From contig OX457056.1 in the NCBI GenBank assembly GCA_949752795.1, positions 92,588,942 to 92,652,941 on the forward strand: a stretch of DNA of 64,000 bases, in the 5' to 3' direction. The DNA comes from Hyperoodon ampullatus (Eukaryota > Chordata > Mammalia > Artiodactyla > Ziphiidae). Shown here one piece after another: positions 1 to 11,599 of the stretch (its first letter is position 1; every line of letters starts with the position of its first letter). The translations under genes were made by a program, and so were the position numbers. The notes beneath the pieces were generated by a model. It searched no databases, had not been told where the DNA came from, and was given only the letters and a program-made list of their open reading frames with translations.

Positions 1-779
1 TCTCCCTTAATTATGTCATCGGGAAAGATCAAAACTGCAGGCCTGGTTCTACATAAAATACTCTTTCTGACTATTTTCAAAACCCATGACCTTAATGCAT
101 TTTCCCTAATGAACTATGAGTTCATGAATGAGTACTCAACTCTCTAGGAACAATACAGCAAGAATTAAAATTATTTCTAAGTATTGCAGAACATGATAAA
201 CAAAGCAATTTAGCGGCCAGAGGAAGCTGGAGACGTTGTAAATGTGGGTCTTTACCCCCCACTGGGAGTTAATTGATGTAAGCAATTGGGCTTTGCTGTA
301 AGGCTGTGGGCAGCAGCCTTCATCTGTCAGCTCCTGGTGCTAACAGTGCTTGGGTGACTGAGTTCAATTAACGTTTAAACTATCTTGATTACCTTAAGTA
401 GGCTCTATCCACAAGTATTTGTTGGAACAGGTCTGGTGACAAGGAAATGGAAGTTCTTAAAAAAAATCATTTTGAGCAAAGAAAGATTTGGAAATTATCA
501 TCAAAGCTGCTGGTTTTCTCTCTCTCCTCCCTCTCCCTTTCTACTTTTTTTCCCAACAGATTTACAAAAACCATGCTCCCAAATCTAACCAATCAAGGAT
601 GTTTGATAGTCTGAAAGGACATACCCAGTCACACTTGGAAATGTTAATTAGAGCTACAATAATGAGACCCTAGTGACCTTCCCTTCGAGAGTTAAAGTAA
701 TTTTTAAACTGCCAAACTAGTGCTGGTCTGAAAAGAAACAGTTTTCAATATTGTGTCCTTACTTAAGGACTAAGTGATA
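1..779. other. LNX1 downstream intron, no gene seen
   Basis: AT-rich unique sequence with short chance frames only. There is no splice-flanked PDZ segment and no clear repeat. Confidence 0.6.
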
Positions 780-990
780 TAGTATCATTTACCAAGTGTT
801 TATTATATGCTGGCCATTGAGCTAAGCAATTTGCATGACATTTTGTTGTTTGTTTAGTCCTCACAGCAACCCTTTGAACTAGATTATTATCATCCCTGTT
901 TTTTTGGATGATGAAATACTAAAGCTTAGAGAAGTCAGGTAACCTGGCCAGGTCACACAGCTGATAAGTAGTGAAGCCAGTCTCTTTACT
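780..990 (-). repeat. MIR SINE
   Basis: Reads as the complement of the MIR body: a 'tttattatatgctggccattgag'-like core, then CCTCACAGCAACCC and GGTCACACAGCTGATAAGT. It is old and diverged. Confidence 0.75.
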
Positions 991-1139
991 GATATGAAAA
1001 GGATGGATAAACCGTGGGCGTTCACCATACTAACCGCGGGTTACTTACTGAAGCAATGAGATCCTAAGGCCATTTTTAAAAGCTTTGTTGCCTCACAAAT
1101 CCTGTAGCAGCCTCATTGAGTCTTAATACCTCACCCCAC

Positions 1140-2570
1140 TGTGGAGTAATAGCTTCCTGGAGCACCTGAGGAAATCCATTCTCTCCTACTTGAAGCCCCT
1201 GCACTCATAACACAGCTGCCATCTTCATCTTCCTGAAACACAGCTTCCATCCTGCTATAACTCTACGCAAAAGCTTTCAGGTGTGTTCACTGCCCCAAGT
1301 CAAGACTCCTAAATGGCATCCAGGACCCTTCTAATCTGGCCTTAACCTCATCTCCCACTACTTTCCAGCACAGTCAAGATCCCCATGCCCATCCAGGTCA
1401 TAACCACTCCTTAAACACGGATTACACTGTCCCACTGGGAAGTGGTGCTCCTCTCTTGACAGCTGCCATTTTCGTTTATTTATATCTCACTCTTTATGGT
1501 ATTTTATTGTTTTAGTCTTGAATGAACTTCTTGGAGCCAGGAGCTGGATTTTATAATCTTTATATAAAAGTACAGAGCTTAACTATATAAACAGCTCATA
1601 CGAGTCAATATCAAAAAAACAAACAACCTGATTAAAAAATGGGCAGAAGTCATGAAAAGGCATTTTTCCAAAGAGGATGTACAGATATGGTCAACAGGCA
1701 CATGAAAAGATGCTCAACATCACTAATCACCTCACGCCTGTCAGAATGGCCATCATCAAAAAGTCTTCAAATAACAAATGATGGCGAGGATGTGGAGAAA
1801 AGGGAACCCTAGTACACCATTGGTAGGAATGTAAATTGATGCAGCCACTATAGAAAACAGCATGGAGGTTTTTCAAATAACTAAAAATAGAACTACCATA
1901 TCATCCAGTAATTCCATTCCTGGGTATATATCCAAAGAAAACAAAAGCATTAATCTGAAAAGATACATGCACCTCAGTGTTCATAGCTGCATTATTTACC
2001 AAGATAGGTTGCTTCCATAGCTTGGCTAAGTGTTCATCAACAGATGAATAGGTAAAGAAGATGTGGTATGTATACAATGGAATACTACTCAGCCATAAAC
2101 AAGAATGAAATTCTGCTGTTTGCAACAATGTAGATGGACCTGGAGGGTATTATGTTAAGTGAAATAAGTCAGACAGAAAAAGACAAATATTGTATGTTAT
2201 CACTTACATGTGGAATCTAGAAAATAAAAACAAACAGAAACAGATACACAGATATAGAGATCAAACTAGTGGTGACCAGTGGGGAGAGGGAAGAGGAGAG
2301 GAGCAAAATGGGGTAGGGGATTAAGAGGTACAAACAACTATGTATAAAATAAATAAGCTACAAGGGTATATTGCACAGCACAGGGAATATAGCCAATATT
2401 TTATAATAACTATAAATGAAGTACAATCTATAAAAATATTGAATCACTATGTGGTACATCTGAAACTAACATAATATTGTAAATCAATTGTACTTCAGTA
2501 AAAAAAAAAAGTACAGAGCCTAGGCCAATGTCTTACACATAGTAATCTCTTATTTTAAAAGTTTCTGCAA
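1140..2570 (+). repeat. L2 LINE 3' fragment, split by an L1
   Basis: 1140-1578 resembles the L2 3' region (CATCCAGGACCCTTCTAATC, CTTGGAGCCAGGAGCTGG). The motif continues after the L1 as CCTAGGCCAATGTCTTACAC, CATAGTAATCTC, the usual L2 'cctggcacatagtaagctc' end. The L1 at 1579-2506 therefore landed inside it. Confidence 0.55.
1579..2506 (+). mobile_element. 5'-truncated L1 (end of ORF2 plus 3' UTR)
   Basis: Carries the L1 ORF2 C-terminal region (TCAGAATGGCCATCATCAAA, GGATGTGGAGAAAAGGGAAC, CCATATCATCCAGTAATTCC) and a 3' UTR ending in a poly(A) run at 2501-2510. Frames are broken. It is flanked by a 13-base target-site duplication AAAAGTACAGAGC at 1566-1578 and 2507-2519. It is more diverged than the 22-29 kb and 40-43 kb copies, so it is an older insertion. 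Confidence 0.88.
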
Positions 2571-2683
2571 TAAACATGCAAATCAATCTTATTCAGGTAG
2601 GAGAAAACTTGACATGGAATGGAATTAAGGAGCCTTTAATGGGGGGAAGACTGGCAGAAAGGAAGTTATAATCCTTTTACTCA

Positions 2684-3110
2684 TTACAGAAACATTCAGC
2701 AAAAACTATTATGTGCCAGATATTGTGCTTGGCCTTGAGAACACAAAGACTTAGATAAAGAGCCCCTGCCCCCGTTGGTACAGTTAACGATGAAAGGTGA
2801 CATTGCTATAACAGAGATACAGGGGACTGAGGGAGTCAAGGAGGGCTCCCAGGAGGAGGCAAAGCCTATGCTGAGCCTGGAAAGAGGAATTAGGATGCCA
2901 GCTGAAGGGGCATGAGAGTACAGGACGGACACAACATGGAAGTGAGAGAGACAGTATTTACAGGACGGCAATAAGTTCAGGGTAGTCAGAGCATGTAGCG
3001 TGTGTACAGGGTGAGAGGGGATAAGCAGGGGTCTTATACGACTGCTCGCAAGTTCTCTGAGGACATGATAAAGACGGTGGTTTTGGATTTACCTCCCAAC
3101 CTCGAAGGAG
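2684..3110 (-). repeat. L2 LINE fragment, antisense
   Basis: Reads as the complement of L2: ACTATTATGTGCCAGATATT, then AGGGAGTCAAGGAGGGCTCC, CAGGAGGAGGCAAAGCC, GCTGAGCCTGGAAAGAGGAA. The 3' limit is uncertain. Confidence 0.6.
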
Positions 3111-3124
3111 TGGAGGGTGCTTAA

Positions 3125-3340
3125 TCCAGTGGGTAAACGAGTGGGCTCTGTAGCCAGAGGACCCAAGTTAAAATCCTAGGTCTGCCATTTTCCAGCTGGG
3201 TGACTTTGGACTAGTTACCCAATCTCTCAGAGTCTAACTTTCTTCTGTAAAATGAGAATCACGATCACTGTCCTTAGCACTGTGACCTTTAAATGACCTA
3301 GAGCACTACCTGGCACCCAGGAAAGCTCAAAAAAAAAAAT
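3125..3340 (+). repeat. MIR SINE
   Basis: MIR hallmarks in order: GAGTGGGCTCTGTAGCCAGA, CTGCCATTTTCCAGCTGGGT, CTGTAAAATGAGAATCACG and CTACCTGGCACCCAG. Confidence 0.8.
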
Positions 3341-3444
3341 TAAGCTACTATTATTACTGCTGTAAAGGTCTAATATTAGATGAAAAGAAAGGACAGGACA
3401 GTATTTTCTCAGCTCCATTTATACTGGGGAAAACACATAGGATC

Positions 3445-3660
3445 TAAGATCCAGAAACTTCCTTTGCATAGATTCTAGAACTACATTAACCTGGATTCCA
3501 AGTTTAGAAGGGTAATTTGGGGCAAGCTAAGTAACCTCCTGGTGTCTCAGTTTCCTCATCTGTAAAACATAGATAATAGTAGTAGCTACTTCAAAGAGTT
3601 GTTGAGGATTAAATGAGTTAATGCATGGAAAACACTCAGAACCACACATCATACAAAGTG
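3445..3660 (+). repeat. MIR SINE
   Basis: CAGTTTCCTCATCTGTAAAA, GTTGAGGATTAAATGAGTTA and AATGCATGGAAAACACTCAG are the conserved MIR centre and 3' part. Confidence 0.82.
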
Positions 3661-3742
3661 GTAATAAGGATAAATACCTACATAGCATTTAGTATGTGCC
3701 AGGCACTGTTCTAAATGTTCTTCACTTAACTGCATTATTCTT
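3661..3742 (-). repeat. MIR fragment interrupted by a SINE
   Basis: TAGCATTTAGTATGTGCCAG, GCACTGTTCTAAATGTTC is an antisense MIR start. It stops at the CHR-type SINE that begins at 3743. Confidence 0.6.
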
Positions 3743-4083
3743 GGGACTTCCCTGGTGGCGCAGTGCTTAAGAATCTGCCTGCCAGTGCAGGGGACACAGG
3801 TTCAATCCCTGGTCTGGGAAGATCCCACATGCCGCAGAGCAACTAAGCCCATGCACCACAACTACTGAGCCTGCGCTCTAGAGCCCACGAGCCACAACTA
3901 CTGAGCCTGCATGCCACAACTACTGAAGCCCGTGCACCTAGAGCCTGTGTACCGCAACGAAGAGTAGCCCTCGCTCTCCACAACTAGAGAAAGCCCACGC
4001 ATAGCAACGAAAACACAAAGCAGACAAAAATAAATAAATAAACAAATAAATTGAGGCATAATTCAGTTAAAAAAAAAACCTAT
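3743..4083 (+). mobile_element. CHR-type tRNA-derived SINE (CACAACTACTGAGCC form)
   Basis: Opens GGGACTTCCCTGGTGGCGCA (tRNA-like head with A-box TGGCGCAGTGC and B-box GGTTCAATCCC), followed by CAACTACTGAGCC blocks and an AATAAATAAATAA-type tail. A 9-base duplication ATTATTCTT at 3734-3742 and 4084-4092 marks the ends. An unusual stretch, TTGAGGCATAATTCAGTT, sits between two parts of the tail. Confidence 0.88.
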
Positions 4084-4339
4084 ATTATTCTTTATATGCA
4101 CTAAGCTAGCACATGAAGGTAAGGGTTCCAAAACCTTTTCCCTCAATCTATGTAAAAAGAGAACAATAATTTCTGCCTTTGGTTACTTATGCAAGAAGTA
4201 GGCTAATCAAGGTAAGACATATTTATGCCCTTGGGAAGAGAGGTGTCATAGAAAGCGGTGGTGGTGGGGGGGCGGTCTGGTTGTCATCACGCCTGGAGGC
4301 GTCATTCTGGAAGCCCAGCCTTACTGGGAGGCCACTTAC

Positions 4340-4492
4340 CGTCAGGGGCAGTGGTGTTTTCAGAATTCTCTCTGCCCTGCTCAGCTTGGTTGACAACTGT
4401 ACTTCCACACTTTGTCCTTCGAAGAACACTCAAGGCTCGGTTTATTTTTTTAAAAGATCTGCTTCTGATGGTGGATCGCTCAAAGGGCCGTG
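4340..4492 (-). CDS. LNX1: LNX1 internal exon, basic linker before PDZ1
   Basis: On the minus strand a pyrimidine-rich stretch ending CCTCAG (to 4493) precedes an open segment of 153 bases, followed by a GTAAGT donor at 4339-4334. Joined to the single base left from the previous exon it reads [20 protein letters not shown], then LSVLRRTK, a Gln/Glu-rich stretch, and [10 protein letters not shown] plus one base. This matches the LNX1 linker that leads into the first PDZ domain. The remaining G would begin a Val codon in the next exon, so the phase is again 1 and 153 is a multiple of three. The last full codon is GAC (Asp), where I recall Glu in the human protein, a mild substitution. The following exon, which should start PDZ1, is not found between 1 and 4339 and so lies beyond the window edge. 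The short linker has no enzymatic residues. It is rich in Arg/Ser and may be phosphorylated, which is inference. Confidence 0.92.
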
Positions 4493-4996
4493 CTGAGGAC
4501 AAGAGAGAAGGAAGGGAGAGTAGCTACGCATTCACAGAAGTCCTCTTTTATGGACACGGCTGGTAAGACACGCACAACCCATCGGGAACGGTGATTACTT
4601 CTAGGTGGTGGGATGATAGCATTTGCTTACCTGTATATTCTCAGTTTTCTACAATGCAGTATGGATGGTTTATTTAAAATCTGCTTGTTTTTTTTCCCTG
4701 GGCTGGATGGAATATAACTGCACTTTTTTCGAGCCACCTGGATGGGAAGGTAGGGACACCGAGGGAGTGATGAATCACTAGGTCTAACTTCAACCCCTTT
4801 CGCCAGGTCAGATTACACACATTTCTAATGATCTCAGGTCCTCGCGGTTTCATTTCACTCTGGAGAACTGGATGTTGGGTTGCTGCCAAAACTACCAGAA
4901 TGTTTTTCCCTTGAAAAAACGTTTCTATAACTTTCCAGAGAGGGCAATCCCAAGGCCAAGGAGCCCATTCCCGGACAACAACCCCCTTTGACTCAC
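4493..4996 (-). other. LNX1: LNX1 intron between the two exons (504 bases)
   Basis: Canonical GTGAGT...CAG intron, phase 1. It contains no recognisable repeat. Open frames crossing it in other registers are read-through of the flanking exons. Confidence 0.9.
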
Positions 4997-5235
4997 CCCT
5001 TGTTCGGTTGCTCCGGCCAGAGTCCAGGGGGCTGTTTGGCTGACTGTCCTCTGCTGTGGACACGTAGGCAGGGTTGTCTAGGCCAGGCTCGTCTGTCATT
5101 AAGGAGATGGTGGCAGCTGCAGAAACCTCTGGGGAGAGTGCTGTTGCTGTGAGGCTGGCACAGCCGTCTGGACAGCCATCCTGAGAGTGCCTCTTCCTGT
5201 CTTTGGTGAGGCCATAGTGGGAGGCGCCTTTGCAG
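4997..5235 (-). CDS. LNX1: LNX1 internal exon carrying the NPAY Numb-binding motif
   Basis: The minus strand reads an acceptor (pyrimidine stretch ending TTGCAG at 5236), an exon of 239 bases, and a GTGAGT donor at 4996-4991. Codons start after one base (C at 5235): [15 protein letters not shown], then an acidic, Ser/Thr-rich linker, then [14 protein letters not shown] and ending SGRSNRTR plus one base. No stop occurs in 79 full codons. From knowledge of the family, this is the segment of LNX1 between the N-terminal RING/zinc-finger region and PDZ1. LNX1 is a cytoplasmic E3 ubiquitin ligase, and its NPAY motif docks the PTB domain of Numb, targeting Numb for degradation and thereby favouring Notch signalling. 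The last base joins the next exon (4492-4340) to make an Ala codon, so both introns here are phase 1. An in-frame ATG at 5099 exists but I do not propose it as a start. The family match is from memory of LNX1, supported by intact splice sites and reading frame. Confidence 0.93.
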
Positions 5236-7190
5236 CTGCAACAAAACCAGCAGGAGGTCAGAGGAGGCTTTGCGCATTGTTCAACCAGGACTCTTCTAGT
5301 ACACGTGCTTGCTACCCTTGGAAATTGACTTGCTCATCCCTGGTTCCTCTCCCTTTTCACATGGACGTAAGTCAATGTACACTTGCCAACCAAATGAATG
5401 AATGACTTGAAAGAACAATTTTTAAAAGATGTCTACAGCAATCTGTTAAAGCACTCTCTACACTAGCCCCTGGAATGCAAATTATGAGAGCTGTCATGGG
5501 GTCTACAAGACTAGGGCTTGAGGCTGGCAGTCTTCAGCTATTTGGATGTGGTAATTCCTTCTTGCTGGTGTTTATTTTGACCATGAAAGTCCTTAGTCAC
5601 CCTCTCAGTCCCTTCTTTTGGGTTTAGTTCCCAAACCACTGACCATAAATACAAAGCTCCTCCCAGATTCCATATTTAACTGTCCATGGAAACAGAAATG
5701 CCCTCACTACAAAGCCACAGGAGTTGGTTCAGCTTCACATTCTCTAGAGGCAGGCTTGCTGGTTTCCAGTCTCCACTTCTGGGCTGGTCTGAGTGGCCAG
5801 GACCAGGGTCTGGGGGCTCCCATGTGCTAAAAGTTTTCATGTCTTTTAACATTGGGAAGGTAAAAGAACATTCATGGTCTTTAAAAAACAGGTCTATATC
5901 CATTCACCATGCATGTTAAAGAGCAAACGTAAGGGCCAGGACACCGAGGTTTGAGCCAACCTGAGTCCATATTTTGCTATGGATGCTCTTCCACTGTCAC
6001 TGGGCAAGTCGTCTCAGCTCTTAGGTCGGGTTTTGATCAGCAAATGGTGAGGATTTAACTCTCTCATTCACTGTGGTGAGGAAGTGCTTCAGACAGCCAA
6101 ACCAGCTACCAGTGGTTATGAAGGCAAAAATCAAATGGGTGAGTCCCTTTAAGAAGTGGCCATTTGCATATAATGGATGTTAATTAATAAATTATTACCA
6201 ACTCAATACAGAAAACCTTATACGGTTGAGCTATTTTAAATAATGCTTTGGGAGCCTGTTTGGAGTGATGCTTATGAATGGAATCAAACAGCAGTCTGCA
6301 GTTGATGTGCACATGATTTATATGGCCTACAGAATCAGATCTATGGTTTTTGTCTGGAGGGGAATCCTTGCTCTGAAATTTACCTAGCTGTGTGATCTGG
6401 GATACAATTTTGTTAACCTGGTTAAACTTTCTAACCTGCACATACATCTTGGGTTGCTGTAAGGTCTGGTTGACATTAAGTCTTGTTAAGAGTTTAGTTC
6501 TAATGTATCTTGCCAGATATATAGAAAATTCTCAACAGATTGTAGCTACTTCCATAATTCAACCATTCTAAGATGCCTGTTTTGTCACATTTTAACTTCT
6601 CTGAGGTTAGGATGTGTGGGTGATTGATGGGGTCCCACAGCTTCAGGTTGCCAAGCTGCAGTCATGACACAAATGCCACTGTCCAAGGAAACATGGTCAC
6701 AGGTGTCCATCTTGTCCCTTCCATTGAGTTGCCTCCACTCTTGGTACTATGCCATTGAGTTTAATTGCTCTTCAATGTCTTAGAAAAGATTACATTATGA
6801 TTTAGCATTGCAATGAAAAGTTACTGTATATATGGAAAGTCTCAAAAATGGAGCAGTGGCATGTAAATTTGATATTGGTGGTAAATATTTGTTGTTAGAA
6901 GGAGCGCAGCAATTTCTGATTTTCTTGCAAAGAGACAAGCAAATGCTTTATTTGCTTAGCAAGAAAGATACCCCCAAGGAGATGAAAAGTGATGTCACAC
7001 TTTGTTACTGAGATCATCCAAAAGGACAGGCCTAGTTCATGCCAAACAGTACAACTAGAGGGCAGGAGAGGTCACCATATTTGTCTGAATGGATTTCAAA
7101 GTCTGATCTGACCAACACATGCATTGCAGGGATAGCTTTAAAGGTGTTTTGGAATGATTTAACCAGTGGCAGTTTTAAAATTTTCTTGTT
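5236..7190 (-). other. LNX1: LNX1 upstream intron, with two diverged MIRs
   Basis: Intron sequence upstream of the NPAY exon. A weak MIR (+) is visible at about 5935-6065 (CACTGGGCAAGTCGTCTCAG) and a second at about 6350-6540 (TAGCTGTGTGATCTGGGATA). The rest looks unique. No RING-encoding exon or other splice-flanked exon is seen. Confidence 0.6.
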
Positions 7191-7419
7191 AGGGGACTTC
7201 CCTGGTGGTACAGTGGATGAGACTCCATGCTCCCAATGCAGGTGGCCCGGGTTCGATCCTTGGTGAGGGAACTAGATCCCACATGCATGCTGCAACTATG
7301 AGTTCGCATGCCGCAACTAAGAAGCCCTGGAGCCACAACTAAGGAGCCCGCGAGCCACAACTAAGACCTGGAGCAACCAAACAAATAAGTTAAAAAAAAA
7401 AAAAAGAAATAAAAATTTG
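7191..7419 (+). mobile_element. tRNA-derived SINE, short (Bov-tA-like) form
   Basis: Starts AGGGGACTTCCCTGGTGGTA, with B-box GGGTTCGATCCTTGG, then GGGAACTAGATCCCACATGC and an A-rich end. TTTTCTTGTT flanks it at 7181-7190 and 7420-7429. Confidence 0.82.
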
Positions 7420-7486
7420 TTTTCTTGTTGGTACATAAAATATGATGCTTCTTATAATCAATGATGATGATTTGATGAAATGTGGT

Positions 7487-7584
7487 GTGTTTTTTTTGTG
7501 GTACGCAGGCCCGGACCGGGGCACGAACCCGTATCCCCTGCATTGGCAGGCGGACTCTCAACCACTGCGCCACCAGGGAAGCCC
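7487..7584 (-). mobile_element. CHR-type SINE, antisense, internally deleted
   Basis: A complementary-strand SINE head (GCCACCAGGGAAGCCC at its right end). GTACGCAGGCC is joined directly to CGGACCGGGGCACG. The equivalent junction in the copy at 44804-45028 is separated by roughly 110 bases. An 11-base duplication TGAAATGTGGT lies at 7476-7486 and 7585-7595. Confidence 0.88.
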
Positions 7585-7595
7585 TGAAATGTGGT

Positions 7596-9084
7596 TTTAA
7601 TATTAGTAGAAAAGGACTCTGATTATACAACCCTACTTCCTTATCTTATAGAAGATGAAGCAGGACCCCGGTTTCTAATGCTAGTTTTTCCCTCACTGAA
7701 AGAGTACAAGCTCCCTGCTTGAATTGGTGAGGTTTTACTGTTCTGATTAGCTACTTTGGCTTTGAATTGTTCTGCTTAAAAATAGCGAAGTGGTTGATAT
7801 GAGAAACTCAAAAATTGGAAGAAACATTGTGTGATGGAAAAAATGAAAGTCAGCGTGCATTTGAGCAGCTCCAAAGTCATAAACATACGAGTGGAACACT
7901 TCTCTGTAAGCCAGCAGTATCGGGTTAACAACGCATGGTTAGGAAGTTCCTAGGCTATTTCGTTGGACTGGAAACGGTATTTCTTTTCTTGGGGCAGCAA
8001 TGTCCTTGACCATGTGTCCTGTCAGAGCAGGAAATGAATTTTCCAATTGGACAAATGGCTGGTAAAGGCACAAGCCATGGCTTTCTGAGGGGACATAGCA
8101 TATCCCAGTGGAAAAAAAGTAGCATCTTATTCTGCTGCCACATCTGTGAGAAGAGTTAAGGTATTTAGACATCTCTGAATCCCAAGACTATGCCATTAAG
8201 AAGCCATTTCTGTTTCAGATGCTTGGGGTTCCAAAGACACAGTTTAGTCCAGGAAAGGAAAACCTCATAAAATGACTTAGAAGCCTCCTCTCTGGCCTCA
8301 TATCCCAGACATCCTTACAATATCTGGGGAGGGTAGATTTAAACATTCAGACTCATAAACCTTGTATAAAAATGGTCTGCTAAAGAGGCTCATACTTGTG
8401 CAATGTTGCTTGTTTCAGCTTCTTGGCTTAGCTTGAATCTGAGGCACAGGGTGATCTATGAAGGTAGCAGCTTGTACTTACTAATTATCTCTTTTGTGTT
8501 GACTAATCCTGGGGCCTCTTGATTTACAGGCACAAGTGAGGGGAGGAGGGGGAAAGAGCTGATTAGCCTTGGCCAGTACAGGAACATATGCTGAACCCTG
8601 GGTTGTGTTCAAAGCAAGCAGGATTTATTCTCCCTTTAGTTATCCCTGAGCACTAAGTACTCTCAGGTGGTGATGGGCGATGGCCATGAACTTGAAGGAT
8701 GCACACAAGAAACATGGAAAACCATTTTTCAACCACTTTGGATATGCCAACTGTTCAAAGCAACTCTGATGACCAGTTTTGTTAATAACAGAGTTGAGAT
8801 CCTGAGCTCCTATATCAAAGTGAGTAGAGGCAAATCTGTCTTAATATAAGAATGCTGACACCGGATGGGTGTGCCATGGAATTTTTGTCTTTTTTGCAAG
8901 GATAGGTGGGGGGGCGGGGAGGGAAGTAAGAAGAGAAAATGACCCTCCTTGCAAAAATTCCTGAGTCCATGAGTTCACTACTAATGGGGGTTGACCTGAA
9001 GCAGGATGGACCCCCGGCATACTTCACAGAGGCTCTGAGGGGCTCAGAGCTCGGCCAACCGGGTGGCACAAGCTAGTTTGCAGG
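7596..9084. other. LNX1: Intron, no gene or clear repeat
   Basis: Mixed-composition unique sequence with only short frames. A G-run (GGTGGGGGGGCGGGG) lies near 8905. Confidence 0.5.
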
Positions 9085-9098
9085 GGAGGGCTCCTTTC

Positions 9099-9320
9099 GT
9101 TTCTTTTCTTTTCTTTTTTTAAAGGTTATTTTGATGTGGACCTTTTTTTTTTTTTTTTTTTTTAAGTCTATTGAATTTGTTTCAATATTGCTTCTGTTTT
9201 ATGTTTTGGTTCTTTGGCGCCAAGGCATGTGGGATCTTAGCTCCCGGACCAGGGATTGAACCCACACCCCCTGCACTGGAAGGCAAAGTCTTAACCACTG
9301 GACCACCATGGAAGTCCCAG
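9099..9320 (-). mobile_element. tRNA-derived SINE, antisense, Bov-tA-like form
   Basis: Poly(T) at 9143-9163, then GGCATGTGGGATCTTAGCTC, CCGGACCAGGGATTGAACCC and GGACCACCATGGAAGTCCC. It is bounded by a 14-base duplication GGAGGGCTCCTTTC at 9085-9098 and 9321-9334. Confidence 0.87.
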
Positions 9321-9680
9321 GGAGGGCTCCTTTCTGATGACAGAAGAATAAAAGTGGTCCACGACAAACTGAGCCTCAATATACTCATTATAACAGTCTG
9401 GGTAACTACACAACCTCCCCTTGAGCCTTCTAACTTCCTTTGCATTCTTTCTTTCTCAGTTCACTTCTGAATTAGGTAAACATTGAGTCTGCTCTCATAC
9501 TGAGTTCATTAATTGCCCAGTCTGCTCTTACTTGAAACCAGGGCTTGCAAATTCATATGTTAATCAGGCCAGGTGGGGGACTGTGTCGAGCAGTGCTGTT
9601 CCATTTCAAGGGTGCAGCAACCTCCACAGACCTTCACTGAGTGTTACTTCAAGAAGACCAGCCCAAGAGTCATTAATCAA

Positions 9681-11321
9681 GAAATGAAAGTTATCCAGAT
9701 TGGAAAGGAAAAGTGAAACTGTCACTCTTTGCAATGACATGATATTATATATAGAAACCTTCAAAGACCCCACCAAAAAAACTGTTAGAATAAATGAATT
9801 CAGTAAAGTTGCAGGATACAAAATCAATACACAAATATTTGTTGCATTTCGATACACTAACAAAGAACTGTCAGAAAGAGAAATTGAGAAAATAATTCCG
9901 TGTACAACTGCATGAAAAATACCTAGGGATAAATTTGACCAAGGAAGTGAAAGATTTGTACACTGAAAACTATAAGACATTGATGAAAGAAACTGAAGAT
10001 GACACAAATAAATGGGAAAATACTGTGTGCTCATGGACTGGAAAATATTGTTAAAATGTCCATACTACCCAAAGCAATCTGCAGATTCAATGCAAACCCT
10101 ATCAAAATTCCAATGGCGTTTTTCATAGAAATACAACAAACAATCCTAACATTTGTATAGAACCGCAAAAGACCCCAAATAGACAAAGCAATCTTAAGAA
10201 AGAAGAACAAAGCTGGATGCATCACACTCCTTGATTTAAATCTATATTACAAAACTCTAGTAATCAAAATAGTATGGTATTGGCAAAAAGCCAGATGTAG
10301 ATAGATGGAAAAGAGTCCAGAAATATACCCACACATATATGGTTAATTAATTTATGACAAAGGAGTCAAGAATATACAATGGGGAAAGGACAGTCTCTTT
10401 AGTAAATGGTGTTGGGAAAACTGGACAGCCACATGCAAAAGAATGAAACTGGACCCCTATCTTACACCATACACAAAAGTTAACTCAAATAGATTAAAGA
10501 CTTAAATGTATGACCTGAAACCATAAAATTCCTAAAAGAAAAACAGATGGTAATCTCCTTGATATTGGTCTTATAGATGATTTTTTGAATCTGACACCAA
10601 AAGCAAAAAAAGCAAAAATAAACAAATAAACTAAAAAGCTTCTGCACCACAAAGGAAACTATCAACAAAATGAAAAGGCAACTACTGAATGGGAAAAAAT
10701 ATTTGCAAATCATATCTAATAAGAAGTTAATATCCAAAATATATAAAAAAACCCACACAGCTCAATAGCAAAAAAATATGATAAAAAAAGGAATATCTGA
10801 ATAGACATTTTTCCACAGAAGACACACAGATGGCCAATAGGTACACGAAAAGATGCTCAACATCACTCTCTAATCAGGTAAATGCAAATTAAAACCACAA
10901 TGAGATATCACCTCACACCTGTTAGAATGGTTATTATCAAAGAGACAAGAGGTTACAAGTGTTGGTGAGGATGTGGAGAAAAGGTGAGGATGTTCCTACT
11001 ACTGGTAGGAACATAAATTGGTGCAGCCACTATGGAAAATGATATGGAAGTCCCTCAAAAAATTAAAAATAGAACTGCCATATGATCCATCATTTCCACT
11101 TGGTATTTATCTGAAGAAATCGAAAATGCTAACTGGAAAAGATATGTGCACCCCCATGTTCACTGCAGTATTACTTACAATACTCAAGGCATGGAAACAA
11201 CCTAAGTGTCCTCTGATGGCTAAATAATGAAAACGTGATGTATATATATATACCACAGAATATTTTTCGGCCATGAAAAAGAATGAGATCTTGCCACTTG
11301 CAACAACATGGATGGACCTTA
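9681..11321 (+). mobile_element. Old L1 fragment (ORF2 reverse-transcriptase to C-terminal region)
   Basis: Colinear with L1 ORF2 from just before the RT active-site motif: a degenerate LCNDMILYIE stands where [10 protein letters not shown] is expected. It continues through the C-terminal GGATGTGGAGAAAAGG and ATGGAAACAACCTAAGTGTC to ATGGATGGACC. Frames are fragmented and no 3' UTR or poly(A) follows. It is an old, degraded pseudo-element truncated at both ends. Confidence 0.85.
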
Positions 11322-11599
11322 AAGGTCCTGCATCACCTGCTGCAGGAAGAGGTGATCACTGTCAGAGAGCGGCAGGCTCTCCTTCGTGTCCTCAGACAAG
11401 GCACCTGGGAGATGGGCCATCGGGAGCCTCAAGGAACCACAGTGCTCTGGCTCAGAGAATGCCTGTGTCAGGGTGCTGGTGACCCTGGGGGCTGAGGGTG
11501 GGCCTCGGCCACGTGTGCCTGTCTCCCAACTCCATCTCCAGGGCCCCCACCCTGGCCCTCCTGACACCATGCCTCCAGGGCTTTGCAACACACTCTAAC

